Positions 11,801 through 23,400 of a stretch of 64,000 nt of DNA are shown in pieces. The notes beneath the pieces are model-generated. The model ran no database searches. It was not told the DNA's origin and saw only the letters and a program-made list of their open reading frames with translations. Origin of the DNA: Arion vulgaris (lineage: Eukaryota > Mollusca > Gastropoda > Stylommatophora > Arionidae); the NCBI GenBank assembly GCA_020796225.1, contig CM036774.1, forward strand, positions 24,148,964-24,212,963, in the 5' to 3' direction. A program made the translations under genes and the position numbers. Numbering within the stretch: the stretch's first letter is position 1; every line of letters begins with the position of its first letter.

Positions 11801-14800
11801 TCTTTAAGCATCTGCCATTGTTCTTCTATTGTTTCTATTTTTCCATAGCGTTATATCTGTTTTGTATAATGCGTTTAAATGAGTCTTTCACTTTTGTGTC
11901 AGTCTTGAGTGTTGAGGAGTTCGATATGATGTTTCTTGCGCCCCTCTTTATCTTCTTCAGTTTTATTCTTACTTTTCCTATCAGTAGTGTATGGTCACTG
12001 TCGCAATCTGCACCTGGTCTTGTTTTATATTTAGTAGTCCATTTCGAAATCGTTTATTTATCATAATATAGTCAATTTGATTGTGTGTGTTGTTATCTGG
12101 ACTTCTCCATGTCCATAGTCTTCTAGGATGATGTTTAAACCAAGTGTTGCCAATTATCATGTTGTTTATTGTTGCCCATTCTATAAGTGTGTTCCCCTTA
12201 TCGTTTTTCTCTCCTAGGCCACATCCTCCAGTTGTCTCGTCTACCTTTTCAGAGCCTACCTTAGCATTGAAGTCACCCATTACAATTGTCACTTCATGAG
12301 CCTTGCACTGTTTCATAGCTATTTGTAACTGGTTGTAGAAATCATCTAGTTCTTCTTCTGTGCTATCTGTTGTTGGTGCGTATATCTGTATGATGTTGAT
12401 ATCTACTGGTGTACCCTGTAGTTTCAATAGCATTACTCTCTCTGATATTGTCCAGAATCCTTTCACCATTTTTGCTCTCTCTGCGTCTAATATTATGCCT
12501 ACTCCTTTTGTGTGATTGTTTCCTCCTGAATATATTATTCTAAAGTTGTCTGAATACATTTCTCCTGCACCTATCCATCTCATTTCACTTATTCCTAATA
12601 TGTTAAGTCCTGTTCTTGTCATTTCTTGCTTGATGTTTTCTAGTTTGCCACTTTGTGCTAGAGTTCGAACATTCCATGTTCCGATATTTAAGAGTTGTTT
12701 TCTATCGGTGTTGTTTTGTTGGTCTGGTTTCATTTCGTTGTTACCGTTACGGTTGTGTTGAGACATGAATTTACTAGGGATAATTACGACGGTAGGTTCC
12801 CTCTTGCTTTCCGTCGGGCAGTGACTATACTAGCCGGGGATCGTAGCCATTGTCTCTAACTGAGATCATCTGCCTACCATCTAGGAATAGAGACCATAAC
12901 TGACATTAATTGTCAGCTGCTCTCACATTCCATTCGCCACCTGCTTCCATGGCTTCAGTTGACCTAGTTCACAAGTTACCGGGAGAACACCGTGTTGTCG
13001 TGTCGCTCGAACTGATAAATGTGTCCATTTCTCGAGAGATCCCGTTGACCCGATGTGGTGAATGTTTTCAAATGAAACATTACATGAAAGCTAGACGAAC
13101 TAAATATCCTTTCTTTCGAAATACACATCAAATCCACTGAAAAACCAAGAAATAAACCACAATCCAGCACGCACTATCCGACTGCACGTCTTATCGCCGC
13201 CATCTTGAAACTCGCCAATCTATCAGCTCGTTCATTACCCCTAACTCCTGCGTGCCCAGGGTAAAAAATGAAGGTGATTTCTCTGATCATTGTCTGTACA
13301 AGTACCTCCACTAAGTTGCAGGCCATGTGTAACGTACAATGGTACGAGAGGAATTATTATTATATATAATTTAACATAATGGCAATCTTCTGTTTGTATT
13401 AAGTCTTACGTATGTATGTACATCCCAAGCCCATTGCTTTCAGATCCATTCCGTTACAACATTTATCAAGAGCATCCCATACTTTTCGTGGGGCCTTTGT
13501 GGTTGTCGGTGCTGCTGTAGGAGGAGGTGTTGGTGGAGGAGGTGGTGGAAGTGTAGTTGCCTCTTCTGTAGTTGTTGGAGATTCAGTGGTTGGTGATTCT
13601 GTAGTGGTTTGAACAGTAGTGGTAGTTGAAGCGACCGGTGTCTCTGCAATAGTAGTTGCTGCTGCAGTTGATGTTAGCAGTACGGTTGAAGTAGAACCTA
13701 CTGTAGTTGTTGGTATTTCACATCTAGCGAGATTTTCTCTTGTTGAATTTGGACATTGGCAGACTTTACCTATAAAGAAAATGTTAGCAAAATTTAGAAA
13801 CATCAACAGTATTTGTTTAGATTTTGTAAGGAAATTCAGTTATAAAATTCTCTCTTCTTCTTCTTCTTCTAATTCCTGCTTTGCGTTCAGTTTCGTTCAT
13901 AGCTCATATGTACGGTTCCAACTTCACTGCGACGGGTCACCCCATAATTGCTCCGTTCCTGTGCCAACGAAAATCAAACGAAATGCTAACAACTGTCTCC
14001 TGTGTCGTGATCTAATTCCAGAATGAAACAGCCGTACCGCCACAAAGAGCAACCAGCACCGCATAAATGCATATGGTCGTCGCTAAAGTGTCAACACAAA
14101 ACTGTTCATCACTTGAATTGCAATTCATGTCGAAGGAACATCAATCACGACAAAATCCAGCTTTCTGCACACATATCACTGCATATGGCAGATTGAGTTG
14201 GTTCGTCATAACCGCCGTCCGCCAGTTTCTGAATATCCACAATCACAACAAACGCACAGTTGACACAACAAAAAGCATTCCATGTGATATTCATAGCTCA
14301 CAGCGTTGCTCAAGCACTAACTCAGTAGCTCGGCAAATGAAACCGGAAAATACACGACCAAACATGGCTAAAATGCGCTAGCAAAATCAAACAGTCTTTG
14401 CATCAGATGGCACCAGTGGCGGCTCGTGATCATTTTTGTTGGTGGGGCCGAACAGAAAGTTTCGGAAAAATCACTGTTTTGGGTTAGGTTGTGTATTAGT
14501 TATACATGATTGTTAGTGGGGCCAGCCCACTAGCCTAATGACGAGCCGCCACTGGGTGGCACAATAAAGGGCGGAAGCGGAATAAGCAGCGAAATCAAAA
14601 TAATAATTGAAGGTTATTTTAAAGAAAAAACATTTAAGGGACGGCATTTCGAAGACTTGCATCATACTGAAAAAATATACCGCACGGTTCTGGTAGCTTC
14701 CATAGGCCCCTACATAAGCCGCTTCTTACGACACATGCCTTGTAGGCCGCAGTGTTACTATTCTTTGCTGGAGACAGAGGTTAGCAGTAAACAGAAGATC

Positions 14801-17396
14801 TGGACATACCCCCAAGAGCTAGGAAGACTTGTGATAATCGCAGGGTCTATGACACAACCAGGGATTTATAAAGACACACAACAAAGAATACAAAGATATA
14901 ACAGCAGTTAAAAAGAGATTAGCAGAGCAACCAAGTGTGAAGTTAGTGCTGCTGTATGGTTCGGCCCCCGTGTGGTACCGAGGCCCGCAAAGAATAGTAC
15001 CACTATGACCTACAAGGCATGTCGTAAGGGGCGTCTGATGTAGGACATAGGGAAGCTACCCTAGAAAATAAAAAAGCATAGCAGAAATCGGATGTGCTGG
15101 CCTACTTGTAGGCACATAACGTACACTCGCACTTAGGCTCAGGTCACATACAAATCACACAAAGTGGTTAACAACTGGTCGATATGGAGCGTACAAAGAA
15201 GAAGAACAAAGTATGGCTTGAAACATGGAAGACAACAAATGAAACCACCGAAACCTACAGACCATAAATAGATGTTTACGTAGAATAGAGGGACTGAGAT
15301 GGTATGATAAGATTACGAACGAGGAACTCAAGAGAAAGAACTAAGCAGATATCAGTGGAGAAAGAGCTACGGAAGAGACGATGGCGATAGATAGAACACA
15401 CATTAAGAAGACCGACCGGAGGCATTGCAAGACAGGCACTGTTTTTGGAACCCGAAGGGACAGAGGAGTAAGGAAGCCTAGAAATACCTGGAGAAGAGCT
15501 GGGACTGATATTAAAAGGATAGACCTTTCGAATGGTTCCGGGCCCAAATTTGGGGTGTAAAGAATAGAACCATTGTTACCTGCCACGCATGTGTAAGGAG
15601 ATTTTTGCTGAAATCGGATGCACATGTCCTAAACGTGTAGAAATCTATGCGTTTAGGGCCTACCAAACCAATGTGCAACGTATACACATTCTTGGCAAAG
15701 ATCAAACATATCACAAGAGTGATTAAAATTGGTAGTAAAGAACGAACGCAAAGAAGAAGAAGAAGGAAAGGATAGACAAGACGGGAAAAAATTGGAATGA
15801 ATGACAAGAGAGAGAAGAGAGAAAAAGGGAGGGATGGAAGAAGTTTGTTGAAGATCTATGATCCGTTGGGAGTTGAAATGTGAAGAAGAAGAAGAAGAAA
15901 AATAAAGAAATTTATGAAGTAGTTATAATTTAACATAATGGCAATCTTTTGTTTGTATTAAGTCTTACGTATGTATGTACATCCCAAGCCCATTGCTTTC
16001 AGATCCATTCCGTTACAACATTTATCAAGTGCTTCCCACACTTTTCGTGGGGCCTTTGTGGTTGTCGGTGCTGCTGTAGAAGGTGATGCTGGAGGAGGTG
16101 TTGGTGGAGCGGGTGGTGGAAGTGTAGTTGCCTCTTCTGTAGTGGTTGGAACCGGAATGGAAGTTGAAGCGACCGTTGTCTCTGCAATAGTAGTTGGTGC
16201 TGCCGTAGAGGTTAGTGGTGCTGTTGACGTTGAAGTAGCACTTGTTGTGGCTTCTTCGATAGGCGCAACGGTGGTTGTTGCTAAGGGTGTTGTTGTTGGT
16301 GCTGTCGTTGTGGTAGTTACGTCTTGTAATTCACAATTTGGTAGCATTGTTCTTCTAATGGTAGGACACCTACAAATTCCATCTGCTAAAAATCCAAAAA
16401 AATCATTGTGTTATTTTAGATCGATAACTATTTGATTAATTGTGTTTTATTTTTAATCAATCAAATGCCATGCCTGCCGGCGTAGGCGATCATATCTCTC
16501 CACAACTATCTCTCCTTGGTGCAGGTAATCAGTTCTGAGATCGATCTTTTGTCGAACCAAGATGTCTGACCATCCAATATCTTCTCCCTCTGTCTTCCGC
16601 AATCTCTCCTTCCCTAAATTTTACCTGTAGCCACCAAATGTTCTAAACCTTCTCTTCCCATTATATTTCCGAAAAACCATGAATGTCTGTTTCGTATTCT
16701 TTTGATAAGGTTTTTTTTTTTTTTTTTGTTGTTGTTTGTGGAGGCCTGATTAAAAACCATTATTTGTTTTCTTTGGTATCCCTGGAATTGTCAACATTCT
16801 TCTGTAAATCAAAGGGTTCAAGAAAGAGATGGCGACTAAGAGAGAGATGGCGCCCAAGAGAAACCCTGTTTGACAGCTCAAAAATAAAAAAGGAGGCAGG
16901 CTGGAAAGCCGCTGTCAGTGCAAAAATTGATTAGAAATATTACAAATAGAATTCCTGCAAAATAGTTTCACCATCTTCAAAATTACACCGGGAACCTCGC
17001 CGGTGCCACGGAGTTCGTGCACTGCTACTAAGATCTTGTTTAGAAAGATTAAAAATACTCTTCATGAAAAATAACTTATCCATCTTCAACATTACACCAG
17101 GAACCTCGCCAGTGCTACGGAGCTCGTGCACTGCTGCTGAGATCTTCCGATGTAAAAAAGAGAGTGGAGCACTCATGGTTACTCACCGAAGTTATGTTAT
17201 GTTATGCGATCGACGTGCACATTGGGCATTTCCATTCGTGCTCTGTCCTCCGTTGCAGCAGCCATCCCAATGTCCATTTGCTGACAGTACCCATGAGAAG
17301 TTGATTAGTATATCTTCTCTCTCCACCACGAAGACGACACTGTCTGGCATGTCCACATAACGCCTGATACTCACCGAAGTGCAATGATGATGGTCT

Positions 17397-17437
<41 letters not shown>

Positions 17438-20400
17438 ACAATCTTCCGGTGTAAAAAAAATTGGAGAACTTATGGTTACTTATAGGGAGTTTCTGTGGTT
17501 AAGTGGTTAAGCCCTTTGCCTTGTGAGTCGAAGGTCGTGGGTTCGAGTCCGGACCGCACCGTTCTTTTCACGAGTGCAGTTTTTTCCAGAGACCCCTAGG
17601 ATTGTTGTTGGAGCTACGGAGTTCGTGCTTTGTGCAATAGTCTCAGCAGGTGACCTGTAATTTCTGCGGAGAGGGACCGAGCCATATGGGGTAAAACCTG
17701 GTGTAATGAAGTCAATCTTTCGGCTTTAAACTCACCGAAGTGCAATCATGATGGTCCTATCAATCAATCAATCAATCAATCACTCAATCAATCAATCAAT
17801 CAAACAAAGCAAGATATTAGTAATTAACACTGAGGATTGATACCTTTGAAAGCACATCCCATAGATGTTCCTCTTAGATCCTTTCGATTGCAGCAGTCAT
17901 TACGCGCTGGATATAGTGGTGGTGGTGCTCTCGTTGTTGCTGGTGGTGGTGGTGGTGGAGGAGGTGGAGCAGTAGAGGCTAACTCAGTAGTAGGCTCAGC
18001 TGGTGTTGTCGGTGCAGCTGTTGTTGGTTCCGGAGTTGTTGTTGGTTTCGGTGTAGTAGTTGGTTCAACTGTAGTTGGTTCTGGTGTCGTTTGTTCCGGA
18101 GTTGTTGTTACTGTTGTTGACGTTGTAGTTGTCTGGATCATACACATTGTCAGACTATCTCTCCTAGCGTCAGGGCATCTGCACACACCGTCTGCAATGA
18201 AAAGGTTAATATTGAATATCAGTGCCAGTGGCGGCTCGTCATTAAAGGCCAGTGGGGTCGGGCCCCACCAAAAATAATGTGTAACGTGTATTTATTATTT
18301 AATACATTACAATATACCCTAACCCAAAACCATGATTTTTCTGAATATGTGTGTCTGGCCCCACCAACACAGAAGATCTCGCACCGCCACTGATCAGTGC
18401 CATTCTCAAGAACATATAAAAATGATCAGGAACGAAGCTAAGATAATAATATTTCATTTCTTCTTCTTCCTGTGGTCAACTGCTACGAATTCAAGCATAG
18501 TCAGTGAGCCTGGTATAATGCTTCTGAATGATTTGTGCGTGAAGGCATGCTTTACTTATTATCAGTGTCCCACATCATACAGGCGTGCCGTATCCGACTT
18601 CAGAGGTCAATATTGAACTAAAATGTTAGTTTGATAGAAGCAGCCAATCTCATAGTTTAGACGAGCATAAGAGACTGAACGCAAGGAAGAACTCAAATGT
18701 TAAGGGTGTCCTTCTATATGGAGCGAAGACACGGAGAACTAGAGGGAATAACAACAAGTTGCGGACATTCATCAATAGATGTCTACGCAGGATGTTCCAT
18801 CTAGGATGGTACGAGAGGATCACAAACAGGGAACTGTGGGATAGAGCAGGACAATGACAGGTGGAACAAGAGATAAGGAGCAGAAAGGGGGCGATGGATA
18901 GGACATACACAGAGGAGACCTCCTGACAGTATCATAAGACAGAACCACAAACAGGGAACTGTGGGATAGAGCAGGACAATGGCAGGTGGAACAAGAGATA
19001 AGGGGCAGAAGGCGGAGATGGATACGAATTACATAGAGGAGACCTCCTGACAGAATCACAAGACAGGTCCTCGATGGAACTCGAGGTAATATGGTGGGAA
19101 GACCCAGGAACACATGGGCAGAAGTTGGCAAATATTGCAAGAAAATGGGAAAGGTAGAGATATGGAAAGATGGTCCTGGATAGAAAGGCTTGGAAAACCT
19201 AGCCTGCGGACCTATGCTTCCCTAGTAAAGAAGGCTGAAGAAGAAGGAATATTAGTACTGAATTTACCTATAATGTCGGTGAAGGCTCGTCTGAATTGCG
19301 GGGAAACAAGTCAAATAGTAAAAGCAGGTCTTCACCTAAAAATCAGTCAGAAGCTCCATAACAGGCGTCATGGCTAGCGCCTGAATTCACAGCAGGCGAA
19401 CGCAGAAGAAGAAGAAGTACAGAATTATTTACAATAGAGCACAATATCTCTATGTGTATTCATATACTGCATTAGTTAATTTTTTTGGTATCTTGTTGAA
19501 TAACTCTTCTTTCCCTTCTAACTTGTTCATAATTTCTGTATTTTTTGTTTTGTTTTGTCCGTGAAATACAAGGATTTTTTTCTGTTGGGGGCATAAAAGA
19601 AAAATCATAACCTGAACAGTTTTTCCAGCGACTGCACTAGCCATGCGGCATTCCTTAGGATCTCGTCTTCCCTGTGTCGGAACGACCTCACCCAGTCAAA
19701 CATTTTGTAAAGTAGTAAACGCTCTTTCGCGTAGATCCAAGCCAAAATATAAGACAGTAAAAGATCATTAAAAAGTGTTTATCATACGATGTAAAAGGAA
19801 CGCCGCACTCACTGAGCAAAGGCTGCAGTACAAATGCTCTTTGACGTAGATCCAAGCCCAAATATACGGCGAAACGAATCATTAAAGAGAAGTTGTACAC
19901 ACGAAGGAATGGGAAGTGTGGGGGACTGACTGTCAACGAGACAGGCTCAAAACATTTCCCGTAGGAGAAAACAGAAAGCCCTGACTTACACGTGTATGGC
20001 ACCATACACAAGGTAGGGGTCTAATTTCAACATGGGTTCAACGTTAGTCGTTCTTGTCAAAGATCAATTATACAAGGTGTTTGTTTAAGATAATTGCAAC
20101 CCCATTGACAAATCGAAAGTTGCCAGTTACACATTGAATTGTGGTTTATTTACTATTGAAACCGGTTCTTACTAGCTCGTCCTACGTCACATTTGCTCAT
20201 CGCCCCTTCCCGCACTATAATTACATACCGTCACACAACCTTGACCTATGCAACGTCATAACTGAACCTTCTCATTTTCATACATATATGCCAGATTAGC
20301 TCCATTCACAGGCTGCTTTTATCTTGAAAACCCTGTATATCACAATGATAACGTTTGTCTGATCAAAGAAAGAACGATCGCTAACACGAAGAAGAAGAAG

Positions 20401-23400
20401 AAGAAGTAGAAGTATTTCTTGTTCTACACCTCCCTAAGAAACGGTACCACAGGCAGTAGAGATAGTGTTTTTACCCTCCAAAAAATATTTTTATTCTATA
20501 AATGTTATCAACCTTCCATTCACCATGTCTGAGAAAGATCTTGCGAGTGTTCTTTCGGCCAAATACTCTCTCTAACCAAGAACTGCATGAGAATGACGGG
20601 AATCTCCACTGACATAAATCGTCTCAGAATCAAACAATTGCATGGAAAGATCTTCTTTCTTCTTTTGTCGTCACACTGCTACCGGGTTGTTGCCCAGTGT
20701 CGTCACACTGCTACCGGATTGTTGTCCAGTATCGTCACACTGCTACCGGGTTGTTGCCCAGTGTCGTCACACTGCTACCGGGTTGTTGCCCAGTGTCGTG
20801 GTTTTCTGTTTTTGTCTTGCGCTGTTCTGGTGGCTTGTGTGATTATCTTTGCTCTTTCACAGGATTTTGCTACGCCATCTAACCATCTTTTCCGTGGTCT
20901 TCCTCTTGCCTTCTTTCCCGATGTTCTGTTGTAGAAGACTCTGTATACTGTGGAGTTTGGATGCATTCTTATTAAGTGGCCAAACCACTTCATTCTTTGT
21001 TTATCTATCTAATTCAAGCAAGGTTCTGTGCCAACTTTCTTTCATATGTTGATGTTGGTGACTCTGTCTTTTCTTGTGATAATTGAAAGATCAGTTATCA
21101 GTTATATGAAGATTATCATCATAGCACTCAGGACATGTCCATAGGCGCTCAGATCTCCGTCTCAACAAATTCAGCAGCGTCCAGCAGCCCAACACGTCTG
21201 TTCGATGTTGATTAATCATTCTCTTTTCATATTTGGCATGTTGTTCTTTTCGGTCTGCGCAAGTATTGACACCCATCTCTCTCAATCTGGATATTTTACC
21301 AGTGATCCCTGATCTCAGTGTAGGTGAATTCGTGTTACTAGTCCTATCGAAGACGGGCGATAAAATGTAGGTCCCGTGTTCAATATTAGCACGTAACACA
21401 GCCCGTGGCAGTTCAAAATCGAGAATAGCAGGCTGGAAAGCCGCAGCCCGGGCAAAATTAATTAGATTTAAGATTAAAAATAAAATTCCTACAAAAATAT
21501 TTTCACGAAAAATCGGGGACTGTCTCCGGTGGTACGGTGTTCGTGCACTGCATCTGAGATCGTCCTGTGTAAGAAAGAGATCGGTGCACACATGGTTACT
21601 CACTGAAGTGCAATGATGATGGTCCTATCAATCAATCAACCTCTCTGTCTGGTCAACGAGTGGGACACACAATCCTGAAACTCGTCTGTTCGGAAAGACT
21701 CTATAATTGATCGATTGATTGATTGATCGATCGATTGATTGTTAGGACCATTATCATTGCACTTCGGTGAGTAACCATGTGTGCTCTAATCAACTTTTTT
21801 ACACTGGAATACATGAGCTGCAGTGGACGAACTCCGTAGCACCGGCGAGGGTCTTTCTATAATTGAGAGATAAGATACGTTAATGAAAGACAATAGTGGC
21901 GGCTCGTGACTATTTTTGCTAGTGGGGCCAGACACATATTTCTGGAAAAATCTTGAATTTAGGTTGTTATTTTTTAAATTTATAAAATAATAAATACACG
22001 TTACACATTATTTTGGTGGGGCCCGGTCTCACTGGCCCTTAATGACGAGCCGCCTCTGAAAGACAATGATAATGATTTTGAGTTGATATTCTGATACCAG
22101 CTAGCCCCATTGTTAAGGCACCCAAAATTTCACAGGCAGCTAAGCAACAGATGATCAACAGCATTTTTATACCTACTTTGTGTTACCAGAGCCAAACATG
22201 GACATTGAGCAAAGCGCAGTCACAAAAATAACTACATGTGAAATGCGTTGCCTTCGAAAAGTTACCAACAACACCAGAAAAGACAGAATCATTAACATCA
22301 GGATAAGAAAGAAAGTTGGCACAAAACCGTGTTTGAATTACATAGATAAACAAAGAATGAAGTGGTTTGGCCACTTAATAAGAATGCATCCAAACTCCAC
22401 AGTATACAGAGTCTTCTACAACAGAACATCGGGAAAGAAGGCAAAGGAAGACCACGGAAAAGATGGTTAGATGGCGTAGCAGAATCATGTGAAAGAGCAA
22501 AGATAACAATCACACAAGCCACCAGAACATTGCAAGACAAAAACAGAAAACCACGACACTGTGCAACAACCCGGTAGCAGTGTGACGACAAAAAGAAGAA
22601 GAAGATTCTGACCTTTGAAAGCACACCAAAGACATCCCTCTAAGTATTTTTCCATTGCAACATTCAGGAATAGCTTGCCAAGTCTTAGGAACCGCTTTTG
22701 TTGTTGTAGGAACCGTTGTTGGTGTAGTTGGTGGTGTTGTTGTTGGTTCCTGCGTTGTGGTAGCAGGAGTAGTTGTTGTAGTAGTTGTGGTTGTTGTTGT
22801 AGTTGTGGTGGTGGTGGTGGCTCTAGTTGGTGCAGGAGTTGGTATTTCACATCTATACAGCATAGCACGATACGTCGAAGGACATCTACAATCAGCTCCT
22901 GAAAGAGATAAAATAATTCAGTAAAATAAATTAGACGACACTAAAATACAAACATGGAACCGCAGGCGCTGTTTGATATATAGAATATAAAGTGGCACCA
23001 GGATCAGTGAGCTGGCACTGACTAAGACCCTACCCCACCTCCACGAGGTTGTCCTCGTAAAAGTAAAGGAACCCTTTCATACCTTGTGGTATATAGGGAA
23101 GTACAGTGTTAGGCCTGTATTTTTCAATGACCGTCGGCACACGATGGGTGATGTGGTCAGCATCACGCCGGCCGCCTTTACTTTCCCAGATTATGTCTGG
23201 TACCCAGTTGAGGCTGGGTCGACCTGAGAGCCGTCGCGGTCTGGAAAATGCCACGCCCTCTGCGGGAGTTGAAACCGGACCACCAGCGTTGAGAAGCGAG
23301 TTCACTAACAACTACGCTACCGCGGCTCTCTCGAGGTTTTCCTGATAACAGACTAATGTCTAGCTAAGCGGGTAGGGATCGAAGGGATAAGTTACGCTGG

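Larger units (their letters stand above)
9885..12900 (-). mobile_element. L1: nearly full-length RTE-type LINE, frameshifted
   Basis: An endonuclease domain (12766-11984), a reverse transcriptase domain (about 11735-10300) and a C-terminal region (to about 9985) follow in the usual RTE order. The 3' end gives ggcatggcacttgattgatt. Frameshifts near 12030, 10895 and 10600 break one long ORF into pieces. 12770-12900 is probable 5' UTR. Partial copies lie at 16440-16810 (minus) and 29215-29745 (plus). Confidence 0.88.

Noticed and set aside
11984..12766. Possible host gene resembling craniofacial development protein 2
   Set aside because: The endonuclease is followed in order by reverse transcriptase motifs of the same LINE.
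17480..17555. tRNA gene
   Set aside because: A and B boxes are good, but the 3' half runs into a SINE body and the acceptor stem cannot pair. The same holds for the other tRNA-like heads.
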